A stretch of 64,000 nucleotides of DNA, taken from assembly GCF_041146395.1 (NCBI RefSeq), contig NC_090989.1, forward strand, positions 45,348,501 through 45,412,500, given 5' to 3'. Of this stretch, positions 12,346 to 24,849 are shown piece after piece; the first letter of the stretch is position 1; the number at the start of each line of letters is the position of its first letter. This stretch comes from Eulemur rufifrons. Lineage: Eukaryota; Chordata; Mammalia; Primates; Lemuridae. Below the pieces are notes generated by a model. The model saw only the letters and a program-made list of their open reading frames with translations. It had not been told where the DNA came from and ran no database searches. Both the position numbers and the translations under genes were made by a program.

Positions 12346-12650
12346 GAGGGATCCAAGAATGGGAGCACGGTGTGAGCAGAGTTAGAGTAGCTTTGTGGTT
12401 GAGCAGGTCCTAGCTCTCTATGACAGCTCATCTGGTTCCCAGGGCACAGGCACCCCTGCTGCTGCATCCATGCAAGGTGCAGATGCTTGTGAAGTAGTTG
12501 GAGAGCCAAGAATGGGAACACAGGCATGCAAAAAAGTTCAGTCAGCTCCAGGGTTAGAGTGGGGCCTAGCTTTCTATGGTGACTGAGCTGGTGCCTTGTG
12601 TGTGGGCATGCACAGTGAGGGCTTGGCTCTGGGGCCTGGAGTGCTATAGA
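12346..12650. repeat. Imperfect tandem duplication, period ~155 bp
   Basis: Two related units abut. 'ccaagaatggg' occurs at 12353 and 12506 (offset 153), followed in each by 'agcacgg' or 'aacacagg'. 'tagctctctatg' at 12411 pairs with 'tagctttctatg' at 12567 (offset 156), each followed by a related 'gctcatctggttcc' or 'tgagctggtgcc'. The block is much more GC-rich than its surroundings and lies directly beyond the truncated 5' edge of the L1. I cannot assign it to a known family. It could be a minisatellite, part of an LTR, or repeated promoter units of an old LINE. Confidence 0.6.
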
Positions 12651-12772
12651 GTCCCAGAAAATAACCTAAAAATCATCTACAGATTGTTCCTTGATTATCT
12701 GAATGCTTTCATGTTTGCTATATACAGGGTTACAATCTCGAATGGAATGTCCTCTCTTCCTTTTCCTATATA

Positions 12773-12992
12773 CAGAGGTTCATAAATGTTTTCTAAAAAG
12801 GGCCAGATAGTAAATATCTCAAGCTTTGCAGGCTAGGGAGTCTCTGTTTCAAATACTCAACTCTGCTATTTTAGTGAGAACCAGCCATATGCAATACACA
12901 AGCAAATGGGTGTGCCTGTGTTCCAATAAAACTTAATTTACAATATAAATCAATGACCCAGATTTGGCCTATGGGCCATAATTTACTGATAC
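12773..12992 (+). mobile_element. Non-autonomous hAT-Charlie element (MER33-like)
   Basis: Near full-length: 'aaagggccagatagtaaata', 'ctcaagctttgcaggct', 'atactcaactctgctatttt', 'cctgtgttccaataaaactt', then 'gatttggcctatgggccata'. It carries no transposase. A second copy lies at 54805-55030. The family label is from memory of the consensus; the class is surer than the name. Confidence 0.75.
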
Positions 12993-14434
12993 TTTCTCTC
13001 TAATATATTTTCCCTCATTCAAAACATTGTTCAAAATTTATTTTACTGTTAGCACTTGGAGGACCAAACCACTTTGCCTACTCTCTAATATTTGCAGCCA
13101 CTGTAAAAGATTAAATGAATAAGAAATTTAAATGAAAGTATTAGCAGAAACTGCTAAGAAATATTATGTATATATTTGTCTTCTTTCTACTAATAGAATA
13201 TAAATTACTCAGAAGTGGAACTCCAAGTCTCCCAATTCTATACACAAAAAAGATGAACAAAAATAGGTCATGATCATGGCGATCAAAATGATATTAATGT
13301 AAACTTCTTAAAAAGTATTCAACTGATGTTTGTCATCAAAAAAATCTTAGCAAAGAGAAGGACATTCACTTTGAACCTTTTCTTGGTCTGTTTCTGGAGT
13401 GATCAGGTAGTTTGTGGCATACCCAAGGAAAGAATAGACATACATGTGGTATTAATCCTCTTTCTTTGATTGCTGAGACTGGATAAATGGACATAAGGAA
13501 AACAAAATCTACCATATGGTACATGCATGAGACTGCGTTTGGTACAAATATGTATATTTACAACACTTATCGGGGCTACTTAGTTAGAACAGCAATAAAA
13601 AATTAATCCAAGAACACATACCAGTATTAGGGCTCATCACAACTGCTTTTAATTATGAGTTAACTTAAAGATGTTAGCTAAATACTTCCATAGCATTCCA
13701 TTCTCCCCAACAATCCATTGACAAGCTCTCTTGATGTAGGTCCAGTGTATCTTTAGCAGTGATATAAATCTAGTTCCAATCACCAAAGTGATCATAATAT
13801 TGTAGTTCCCTAGATGCTGAATTTAGCATATGCATCCCCATCCTTCTGGAGAGTTCTGGGTAACATATGGTTTGTATGCTCTTTGTAAAAGAGCCGTGGC
13901 TCAGTTTGGTTTATTCTGAAGTCATGAGGATTGAACCCTACTCCTCCATTCCCATACTAGGGCCTTCATGCATTGAGGGTCACAACCATCCCCTGAGGTA
14001 TACCATATTTGTGTTGAGCCCTCAAAACAGGAGGGCTTGTATTTCTCCCTCCCACACAATACTGTCAAGTCTAGATATCTTCAGCTGAAATCAAATGACT
14101 TCCACAAATGTAGTCTATAAGGAATATAAAATATCAACACAGAGAGGCAAAAACCTGTATTTCTAGTACCTTTACTCTTCAACCTAATCTTCCGTTAGTT
14201 AAAATTTAACTGGTACTTTGGAATATACGCTTAAAACAAGTGGAGTTAATCACTTCTCTCTATGCCTAGCACAATGTATATCATATGTTTATTTAATGAA
14301 CAAGTAAATCAATGATCTTAAAAATGACAAATTAATGGTTCTTTACAAGAATTTGTATTCTATCTCTCAGTTGTACTCTGTTTTACTATCTGTTGCAACC
14401 AGATTAATTTGAAACATTAAAGGTAAGCTTTCCA
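12993..14434. other. Non-coding stretch, nothing recognised
   Basis: The 73-codon frame at 13867-14088 has no known domain. No SINE or LINE landmarks were recognised. Diverged relics are possible. Confidence 0.4.
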
Positions 14435-14450
14435 TACTTCTTTGTTTTTT

Positions 14451-14800
14451 GGGTTTCTTCTTTTTTTTTTTTTTTTTTTTGGAGACAGAGTCTTGCTTTG
14501 TTGCCCAGGCTAGAGTGAGTGCCATGGCATCAGCCTAGCTCACAGCAACCTCAAACTCCTGGGCTTAAGCGATCCTACTGCCTCAGCCTCCCGGGTAGCT
14601 GGGACTACAGGCATGTGACACCATGCCCAGCTAATTTTTTCTATATATATTTTAGTTGGCAAGATAATTTCTTTCTATTTTTAGTAGAGATGGGATCTCG
14701 CTGTTGCTCAGGCTGGTCTCGAACTCCTGACCTTGAGCAATCCACCCGCCTCAGCCTCCCAGAGTGCTAGGATTACAGGTGTGAGCCACCGCATCCAGCC
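14451..14800 (-). mobile_element. Strepsirrhine-type Alu, minus orientation
   Basis: In reverse: T-tail (14461-14480), 'ggagacagagtcttgctttg', 'agtgccatggcatcagccta', 'gctcacagcaacctcaaact', then the second arm ending 'gtgagccaccgcatccagcc'. Between the arms (about 14630-14690) is a linker roughly 30 bp longer than in human Alus, and the arm carries 'cagagtgctaggattacag'. I associate both features with lemur and loris Alus. The flanks carry a probable 16-bp target-site duplication, 14435-14450 and 14801-14816, with two mismatches. The 83-codon frame at 14519-14770 is just Alu sequence. Confidence 0.9.
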
Positions 14801-14816
14801 TACATCTTTATTTTTT

Positions 14817-16020
14817 AATCACCCAATACTATATGGCTAGGGTAGAATTATTAATGCAAAGTATACAAAATTACTGTCTTTGTCCCCCACTGATAAGGAA
14901 TACAAAGACTCAGAGGGGAGAATATATTTTCCATTTTAGTCCTCAACCTCTTACAAAATCATTTATTTCATTCATGAAAAAAATCCCTTCTCTTTTTAAT
15001 AAGACTGAGAAAATCAAAAGGAATTTCCCCTAACATATTAAAACAGAATTACCTTCAGACTTGCTAGTGTTCTTTATACATGTATTTTTCTTTGCCATTC
15101 CACCTTAAGTTTGAGTACAAACAAGGTGTGCCTAGAGGAAAAACAGTAGTTTAAGGAATCACTTTAATCCCAAATTTCATGTGAATTTACTTTTTTTCCA
15201 TGTTTAGAATTAACATGGAAGTCAGACTTCCATGAGCCATGACACTGCACTAGTGACTCAGGGAAAGGGAGACCCCACATACCTGAGGTGGTAGTTTGAC
15301 CCCTATGGACAAGTCTTGTGGAATGCTATTTTGTAGGGCTATTTATCTTTCAACATCTTATCCCTTTATACATAAGAAGCATATACCACCATGGCTTGTC
15401 TAGACTACTCTGCCTCTACTTTCCCAATGTTGTCTTTCACTTCTTTCTCTCTTGGATAGAGCAGTTCCTAAGAGCAGCTGATGCATTCTTACTTTAGTCT
15501 GAAGAGAATGCTGCTCAAAGAGGCAAATACATCTTTATAGTCCTATAAATACTTTTAGTGCAGGAAGGAGAGAAAAGTCAATGTTTCAGTTGAAAAAGAA
15601 AAAATGTGACTGAACTTATCAAGGTTCTTATAGGCACCTACCTTTTGCCCTACGTGTGCACAAGAAGTTTAAACATGCAAATGAAGTGTGTGTATGTGTA
15701 TAATCAGTAAGAACAATGGAAGTTTAAGACATAGTCACTCTTCTTCACTTGCTTGTAATGTAGTGGAAGCAAAATTTACCCACTTAAAATAGCAAAAGTA
15801 CAGTTAACTCAGATACTTATAATAAGTGTAATAGATATTCAAAAAAGGGGGATAGATTGTGTATATAGTTATATAGAATCATTTTGATTTCTCTACCAGT
15901 GATATTCAAAAGTAATCTTTGTTGACTACTTATGCAATTACTAAAAAAATCATCTTACTTATTCAAACTGCTAAAGCTGAACCCTTCCTAGCAGAAATAA
16001 ATCTAACCCATCATTCCATA
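14817..16020. other. Non-coding stretch, nothing recognised
   Basis: No gene, RNA or repeat signature was recognised. The frame at 14833-15033 ends in a lysine-rich region and has no homologue that I know. Confidence 0.4.
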
Positions 16021-16024
16021 GAAC

Positions 16025-16262
16025 ATAACACAGAGGCTAAGCACAAAAATTCTGCACCTGGGCTGCCTGCATGTATGTTTAGACTTTATTAGATACATGG
16101 CCCTGGGAAAGATACTTGATCTCCCTGTGCCTCAGTTTCCTAATTTGTAAAATGGAGTACTTCTAGATTGTTTATCATAGGATTATAGTTAAGATTAAAT
16201 AAATTCATATCATTTTTAATACAGTGCTTGTTGGTAAGTACCTTTTAAGTATTCATTATTAT
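16025..16262 (+). mobile_element. MIR SINE
   Basis: Shows the MIR core and 3' half: 'ctgcacctgggctgcctgca', 'ccctgtgcctcagtttccta', 'atttgtaaaatggagtactt', then 'attaaataaattcatat' and 'gtgcttgttggtaagta'. Nearly full-length for an old mammalian tRNA-derived SINE. Confidence 0.85.
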
Positions 16263-17059
16263 TTCTAGTACAGTGCTTTGTGGTAAGCATTATATAAGCA
16301 TTTGGTATCATTTCTGGTTTCTATCACCACATGGCTGACTTTTCCCAAGATGTCAAATGTAATTTGGGAATGATAAATCAGCACAGAACCCTAACAATTG
16401 GAAGTCCATGATTGCTAAATGAAAGACTTCAACCTAAGCAGGATACAGATAGGTTGAGTGTGCCCAGAAGGCATTGGAATATGTGATTGAAAAAAATTGG
16501 CCTGATCCTCCATTTTTTTTAAGAAAGGAAACAGGGTTATCTTAGAGCATTAAGAAGTCTTCACATCCAGGGGCTTACAACTTAGATCAAAATAGTGAAT
16601 CTATGTTTCAGTGTGCTATTTTTATGGCTGGCTGAACCCTCTACTAGCCAGGGGGGCTTGTGTGGATTACTCCTTCTTTCTCCTCGAAAGTGTCATGCAG
16701 ATGAATTTATTCACTATCCTGAGATTTTCAGAGATAACCATCGGTGAAACATTGCAAGAAAGCAGTAGGAAATCAGACCGGATAGACATGTTGCCTTAAA
16801 TTGTTCAGCTATGAGTTTGACTTTTCTTGATGGGAAAATTTTGTACTCCTTTTTCTCCAGAGGAAAAGTCAGAAAGTTCACCCCTACCTCTGCAGCTGAA
16901 GGAGCAGAGCTCGATTAGACTTGAAATAGCCTTGAATATAATAGTCTCATGCTACACTGTATTTCACATTTCTGTAATGTTCTGCAAAGTTTTCTTTCAA
17001 AAGTCACTTTTACATATATTGTTTGTATATGAATTCACAACATCTTTATAAGATAGAAA
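16263..17059. other. Non-coding stretch, nothing recognised
   Basis: Frames at 16611-16799 and 16827-17051 are short, lack splice or domain context and are probably chance. Confidence 0.4.
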
Positions 17060-17200
17060 AAGCAGTTGTCTTTATGCTTATTTTTTAAATGAGAAAACTG
17101 TGCAACTGTGGCTTAAAGACATAAAATGTTTTATCCAATCACCTTTTCACAGCAAAAATGGGATTAATACCAGTTCAGCTGACCCTCAATATCATTCTCT
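17060..17200 (-). mobile_element. Probable MIR fragment, minus orientation
   Basis: 'aaatgagaaaactgtgcaac', 'tatccaatcaccttttcaca' and 'caaaaatgggattaatacca' follow the reversed MIR order (gauge of column 'gaggaaactgaggc...'). Confidence 0.5.
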
Positions 17201-17684
17201 TTCTAATTTTCATCACTGAAAACTTGAATTTCTGTAACCACTGATAAAGCTGCAAAAAATAAGCGTTTAAATTACTCGGAGAAAAGGTCTTAACCTGATT
17301 TTCATTCATTTATATTTTATCCAGTTATATTTGTGTCCAAGGGAAATTAAAAATTGTTATTTACTCTGTCTTTTCCCCAAACTCTCTTGGCCCTTTACCA
17401 TAGGGAGACTCCGTGGGTTCAATCAATGAACATACAAGTTCAAATTTTATATTTTCAGTCTCCATGAACTTCCTTTTTATCATTTCTTGGATTCTTTAAA
17501 CTAGTCCCACATGGCTGATAGACACCTGGTATATACACACTGCCTGTCCCTCTGCTTCCCATCTCCAAGACATGGAAAAATTCCCCATAATCAAAGTATA
17601 AAGAGGAGCATGTGTCAAGAGTTTTCTGAACTAGTAACAAACAAACAAAAACACTCATACTCCATTTTCTCATTGAATAATTAA

Positions 17685-17905
17685 CCTATTCACACATTCA
17701 ATAAAATATTTACTAAGAGCCTGTGATGAGCTAAGCTTTGCAATAGGTACTGGAAAAATAGACTTAAAAAATAATAACACAATAAAATAAACCCTGATCT
17801 CAAGGAGCTTATGTCTAGTGAAAGAGACCAATTATAATGCTGCATTATAATGCTATATGTTAAATGCTCTGAGATGGCTAGGAAAGGCTTCCCAGGGGAG
17901 TGAAA
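17685..17905 (-). mobile_element. L2 3' region, minus orientation
   Basis: 'acacattcaataaaatattt', 'ctaagagcctgtgatgagct', 'ctgatctcaaggagcttatg' and 'aggaaaggcttcccagggg' are in the reversed order of the L2 3' end. Confidence 0.7.
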
Positions 17906-18436
17906 CAGCATACAAAAGACCTAGATCTTGTAGCAACACTAAACAGTTGAGAAAGAGGAAACATCTGTTTCCACTGAAATGCCACTAGGGCCACTGCAAG
18001 TTGGCCGGGGACAAGGTGGAAAACAGGGCATGTGAAGAGTTGGTGCTCCTCTTCCCTCATCCAAAGATTTCTGCATACAGATGAAATCAGCATTGAGACA
18101 GATTTAAAGAAAAAGAAGTATATAGCAGGCAACCTGGAGACAAATGTTTGGGGTGAGGAGGGATTCCAACCATCTTCCACTGTGGTGTTATGGGAAGGAG
18201 TGCCTGAGGGGAGTCTGTACACCCACTTCACTATTTCCTTTGGCCCCTCAGATATTTGCATATCTGTCAGAAAGGTCAGGCAAAAATCACTTACCCTGAG
18301 TGACAAGAAAGAGTATACAAATAAAATACTAGGGGAAGATAGATACAAACCAAAAGGAAGAGAGGTAGAGTTATTTTTTTTTTTTTATTGCTTTTCCCTA
18401 GGCAGAAATTTTAAGCCACTTTGGAAGCAAGAATGA
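17906..18436. other. Opposite-strand overlapping open frames, probably chance
   Basis: A plus frame (18032-18436, 134 codons) and a minus frame (17878-18348, 156 codons) overlap for about 317 bp. Neither has a recognisable domain. The minus frame starts inside the L2 relic and the plus frame ends in a low-complexity phenylalanine run from a T-tract. I do not call either a gene. Confidence 0.35.
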
Positions 18437-20319
18437 ATTTTTTGTTGTTTTTGTTCCTTTCTTTAAATTTTTTTTTAGTTTTGGAAGCATTCTGATAACC
18501 TCCTGGAAGAGGACTTTTAACAGATATACAAAGAAAAAAAAGTCAAATAAATATTTCTTAATCGAAAGTCTAATTCAGTTGTAACACACTCAATGACAAT
18601 AAATAAACCAATAAATCAATCAGTTAATCAATGACTTCAAAAGTTTTTAAATTATAATTATAAACAGGAAACTGTGGCAATTTGACATGAACAGTTGACA
18701 TGATTTAAGAGAGGAAGGATAATAAATAATAAAGGAATGAATCTATAAATGCTAAAGTGTATGTAGATGGAAAATTCCAACTATGACTCAGTCTCAAGAT
18801 AGGAGTGGTGCTCAGAAGCCTAGAAAAGCAACAAATTAAGGTCATGTCCTAGGCTGAGACCATACCTACATACTGATAAACAGAAATTAGTATGCGAGAT
18901 GCCCTAATAGCATATCTTTTTAAGATATGCCATATATTCCAATCTTTAATTAGAATATCTGGGGAACAATGGAGGAAATCAGGGTTAAAACACTCAGTTA
19001 TTTATGCTAGCTGAATTTTCAGTGATGAATAATTTTAAGGATAAAAGGAATCAAATCTTTTTGAACAACAGGTCTGCAATTTCTGATCCCCTAGTATAGG
19101 ATGATTATGTTAAGGTGGGGTTTAGAGGTTTAGGAGAAGAGCTTGAGCTGCTTGTTAGGAATAGATAAGGATGATGTCTACTTGCCCATCATGGTATGAC
19201 CCACTGAGTTTCTCTGGGGTGGGAAGCTGGCCATTCTGTTTGTTCAGGCATTCATTGTGATTGATGTGCCTTTGCCATTCTGTTAAATATTTCGAATAAC
19301 GTCCCTAGAATCACCCTCCATGCCAAACATGAAATGTGACCTAATAACAAGAAAAGCAGACTTTGTCAAGAGATATTGTTCACTCTCAGCTGGATCTTGA
19401 AAAGAGCAGTCATGCTGGTGCACTGGCTTTGTCTTCCCAAGGGGTGGAGCCTATGAGCAAGTAGGATCTCCAGGGAACTATTTGTGCTAAATGAATAACT
19501 TTATACAGCCAATATTTTATACTGTAACTATCAAAGAGACTGGCCCAAAGGAAAACAGGACTATTGGTAGGTAAGAATCCCTTGGGAAATATTAAATAGA
19601 ACCCTCCTTATCCATTTATATAATGATTCCTGTCCTAGATCTGGGTAGAAGATATGGAAAAGCCTTGGTTTCCTGAGATATTCTCAAATTCAATAATCGA
19701 AGGAGATCTGTAATCCAACCAATAAAAAGCTTCCATGTAATTTTGGACTCTTTCCCACCCTTCTGCTCTCCCCAGAAGTCAAGTAACAATGTGGTCAGTT
19801 TTCACATCCAGCCACTGCAGTACACAGACTCCCTGGATCATGCACTGCAAGTTCTGGAATTCTCTTTCACAAGCCATTGCACAGTGTGTAAGTAATGATA
19901 GCCAGATCAATAATTTAATGTGGCAATAGACATCACACAAATTTGTGCAATGTCGTTCCACTGGGGGGGCTAAGCAGACTGCTTGATGAAATCTATATGA
20001 CCTTCAGAATTCCAGCTCCCAACAGGAAAAGAAAATGGAGCTACAAAAGGATGTGGAGGACAGGGAAATATAAAGGGCTACTTCTCTATATCTAATGAAT
20101 GTGAATTTTTTTTCCTTTTATGGGAAAAAGATCATTCTTATTTAAGCTTTTTGGAACATATTTTATTAATAGTATTTCCCTTATATTGAAACATGTCAAA
20201 GGACTTCATGGAATATGATGAATATCTGTTTTGATTGAGAAGGAAAAATTATCATGGATGAATAAGACTCACATTCAGGTGTTCCTTGAAAACACATTTC
20301 ACCTGATGGAGTTTAGATT

Positions 20320-20320
<1 letters not shown>
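18437..20320. other. Non-coding stretch, nothing recognised
   Basis: AT-rich DNA with T-rich tracts at 18442-18478 and A-rich tracts near 18533-18541. I could not support a gene or a named repeat. Confidence 0.4.
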
Positions 20321-20350
<30 letters not shown>

Positions 20351-20374
20351 GTGTGTGTGTGTGTGTGTGTGTGT
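20321..20374. repeat. Compound (TC)n(TG)n microsatellite
   Basis: About eleven TC units (20322-20343) run through a 'tttctctg' interruption into about twelve TG units (to 20373). Such compound dinucleotide arrays are typically polymorphic. Confidence 0.95.
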
Positions 20375-20959
20375 ACGCATGTGCCTGTTAATTTAGGAAT
20401 GATCTTCATAGCACCAACCTTCTAAGGGACGTTGTGTCTTTTTGCTGAATGGCAAAAAGCCAAGTCAGGCAGTGTCAAGTTCTCGAGGCAGGGATTTTCT
20501 TTGTTTTATTTCTAGAGCAGCCTACATGTGACAGCATGGATTTCATTTTATTTCATGTTCTTCTGTCTATACATGTCTGTTAAAACTAGAAAAGAAAATG
20601 TCTTTGCCCTGATCAAAAACTGCTATTTCTCTCCGGGCATTTGGTTTGGTGGAAAAAGGAGATCATATCACATACCACGTGTGGAGCATGAATTACGATT
20701 GCTTGCCACCAGACCATGAGATACAAAGGAGAGTAAATAATAACCACATATTCTGTAGGTGGAAATGGAATGGGTGAAGTTTTACCACAGACAGGGTTGG
20801 AATAGTAGTGGCAAAACCTGAAGCCATGGGGTCAATTTCTTGAAATCCAGGCCAAAGCAAATTTTTAAATGTTTCACCTTCACAGAGATTTTGTTCCTAT
20901 TTTTCTCTAAATGTATTTAGGTTGACTGTAGAATAGTTTGCTGCTTTAGTCTATGCTAA

Positions 20960-21334
<375 letters not shown>

Positions 21335-21404
21335 TAAAAATACTTCCAGAAGTATTTTTAGGACCAGAAGCAGGAAGGTAAGTCAACAATTATTATTTAT
21401 TGGA

Positions 21405-21690
21405 TTCATTCATTCATTCTGCAAATATTTTTGAGCATCCACTATATGCCAAACAAAGTACTATGCACTTAGGATACAAAAATGAAGAAGGCAGCTAAAG
21501 CCCCTGCCTTATGGGAGCTCAAATTCTAAAAATAGAAACAAAAAATAAGCCAGTAAGCACATAAATATAAGACATAAGGTTAGGTAGTGTAAGTGCTGAA
21601 AAGCATGATGAAGAAGGACTCAAAATGCAGGTTCCCTTTAGATGTGACATCAGAGGAAGACTTCCTGGGCTAGATGTATGGGGGGGGAAT
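21405..21690 (-). mobile_element. L2 3' region, minus orientation
   Basis: Reversed L2 landmarks: 'cattcattcattctgcaaat', 'cactatatgccaaacaaag', 'ccctgccttatgggagctca', then 'gaggaagacttcctgggct'. Confidence 0.75.
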
Positions 21691-21868
21691 AATTTGCTCA
21701 ATCAAATAAGGGTTAAGAGAATAAATATGATTTTCTTTTATTATAAAGGATCGTATAAATTCTAAAAATATAAAAATTTTGACATTGTCTAAATTCACAA
21801 ACTTATAAACATTTCTTTCACAACAATTTTGTGGAGTAGATAGAAGGTGTTAAGAATATCCTCTCCCT

Positions 21869-22210
<342 letters not shown>

Positions 22211-22227
22211 AAGAATATCATCTCCCT

Positions 22228-22340
22228 CTTTTACAGTAAACTGTTAATGAAAATTCACATAGTTTGTAAGAGGCATAACTAGGATCATGAATAAAGACTT
22301 CCTGGCTCCAAATATACTATGTGCTTAAAGCACAATATTC
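22228..22340 (-). mobile_element. Possible MIR fragment, minus orientation
   Basis: 'tagtttgtaagaggcataac', 'gacttcctggctccaaata' and the order of these pieces resemble a reversed MIR. The young Alu at 21869 inserted at its edge. Confidence 0.4.
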
Positions 22341-23109
22341 ACCATCTATATCCAAGCCTAGGTGTAGAGTTTTGTGGAGGAGTTCTTTTATTATGAATTG
22401 TAAACTGAAGTAGACCTGCCCTGTCTTTGGCCCCTGAGTGGAAGCCTATGTTTGTGTCTTCAATTCATACACTCTTTCCCTCACAGCTGATTCCAACTAG
22501 AATGGACCTCTAATCCAAGAGGAAGAGGCATCCAAAATTTTGGTTGAGCAACCCAGATTTTATCTGGTAAGAATTTGAAGAATTTGTCTCCATCTGTAGA
22601 CAATGGAGCTTGTAGGTCAGATAAAATTGAGTGCAAAGAACTCTAATGAGCTGTTTGCAATAGGAGAGAGGAACAAAGAAAGTTTATTGGGAGAGAGGGA
22701 GTAAAAGAAGGTGGAGGGGAACAAAGGGACTAACCTAACACTGAGAAACAGAGACAACTATATTTCACCTGCGGAAAGTAAAAAATTGCCCAAGATACTG
22801 TTTCCAGATCCTTGAACATATCATTCATGGAAACTACAGCATTGTACCTGGATTGAGAAGATCAGTGACTTTTATTCTAATGAATATCTCTAGTGATAAA
22901 ATCCCTACATTTGAATGACTGCTTTTGACAAGGATAAGACAGAAGCTAAAGAACTGTCATCACTTGTTTACTGGTAGAAATAAAAACCATAGATCATATA
23001 AAAATCTTGGTTTGGCTGTCCTTTTTGACTGCTCCACCCACAGTAAAGAGCTATAGCATTTCAGATCTGGAAGAGAATTTAGAGCCCATCAAATTCAAGC
23101 AGGTCAAAA
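22341..23109. other. Non-coding stretch, nothing recognised
   Basis: Purine-rich DNA around 22650-22740. No gene or named repeat supported. Confidence 0.4.
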
Positions 23110-23265
23110 TAATTTCATTTCATTTAGCCACATAATATTCCTGTGAAATTGGGAGAAGCAAAGACTACAGCTGGAGAAGCTAAGGCACCCAAGGCTTCAC
23201 CCGGGTCATTAGGCTTATATATGGCCCAGAATTCCTGGCTTCCAGTCCTGTGTCTCTTCTTCAGC
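23110..23265 (-). mobile_element. Probable MIR fragment, minus orientation
   Basis: 'tggagaagctaaggcaccca', 'cccgggtcattaggcttata' and 'cctggcttccagtcctgtg' follow the reversed MIR core. Confidence 0.5.
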
Positions 23266-24679
23266 AACAATTACGTAACAGAGCATAACTTATTCCCTTA
23301 AAGCAGTCCCTCTGTCAAGCTAAAAAATATAACAACAAGACTTAGGACCTTCCACTTCAGAATAACCATAGGGCAGCGAGACCACACAAGAGAAAGATCT
23401 TGGATGAAGGCAAATGAAATAAAAAGTAGAAACTTGGAGGAGGAGCGTCTTCTGGTGCCTAGTGGCTTGTACAACAAAATGTGTTCCAAAAACTTCTAAG
23501 CTTGCTTCCTGGTCCTATCCCTGTTTATTGAGATGAACAGCCCAAGTCATGTAAGTTTCCCAAGCCTATCTTTCATCTGTCAGATAGAAATAACGGTTCT
23601 GAGAACTAGGATGCTAGGAGGAATAAAAATGAGCAAAATAAAAGGGACAGTCTCTAGGGATAAAGAACTATCAAATTGTGCAGTGATAAAGCTGAAAAGA
23701 GGCCTTGACAGGTAATCTAGATTCAAAATACAGACTCAGGTGAATTATACTACTCTACCTTGGCAGCTATTAGAGACTTGTGTAGAGATGTATTTATATC
23801 TTCAGAACACTTTGTCATGCAGTTGAAAAGAATGCAGATGGAAAGGGATTCAATGATTGCTTCCACTGCCCTTCTCCTGTGGGGGTCTTTGCCTAGTGTC
23901 CAATATGAGGGATTGTTTGGGGCAACAGAGGTAGCCATGAAATAGGTTGAAGTTTATTTCTGTAAACCTCCAACCCATTTGCATTTGTCCCACCACCTCC
24001 ACCCCACTGTCCAGCTGTCCTCCTCACTATCTTTTGACATATTCATTAAATGTCTTTATGCTATTCATGATAATTCAAGGATTCACATTACTGACTTAGG
24101 ACAAGGAATGTCCTTCCCCAAGAAGTATGTTCTTTTCCTCTCTAGGGTTATGAAAGTAATAGCTATCCTCTAGCATGTGGAACCCTGTTATTTATTAGGC
24201 ACCAGCATTACCTTGTACGTAGTTCTCACTTCACAAAAATTCTTAACCACATAAAATGCAGCAAGTTTCCAAAACTGATGATGCTAGAAATGTTGGCTAC
24301 ACAGCAGGGTAATGGAGCCTGATACTTTCAACCCCCAAGAGATGGAAAGGGCAAGGATCCATCTGAGGCAAGGCTGGTGCTTAAGTAGCTGAGCAGAGTC
24401 AGGGTCTGGCAGTGGCCCTGCCTTCCTGTTCTCTCACCAGCTGCCAAGCCTGAGATTTCATCAGTGGACACGTGAGGAGAGCAAAAGCTCAAATTTAGGC
24501 AGCCACCATGCAGTCAGAGGATGAGAGTAATCAGCAGATATTAATTTGGCTTGTTCACATCATTCCCAAAGACAAACAGTTCCTTTCCCAAAAATTAGAA
24601 TGAAGTCTAATGAACACATGTGCTCCCGGATTGAAAAATAGCAAAGTATTTACAGAATACTCCATTGATGTTCTTCTTA
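23266..24679. other. Non-coding stretch, nothing recognised
   Basis: Frames at 23750-23938 (minus) and 23760-23945 (plus) are exact opposites of each other over the same bases and have no known product. No repeat landmark was recognised up to the L1 3' end. Confidence 0.4.
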
Positions 24680-24849
24680 TTTATTTCAGAGTATTAAGGG
24701 GTACAAATGTTTGGGTTACATGAATTGCTTTTGTACAGTTTGGGACAAAAGTTGTAAGTATGTCCATCACCCAGATAGTGTGAATTGTACCCATTAGGAA
24801 TGAATTTACCCATCTCCTCCTCCTCCCTCCCACCTGCTTGAATTCTATT

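Noticed and set aside
17878..18436. Overlapping 156- and 134-codon frames on opposite strands
   Set aside because: No domains, partly L2-derived, partly low complexity; mutual antisense openness is a composition effect.
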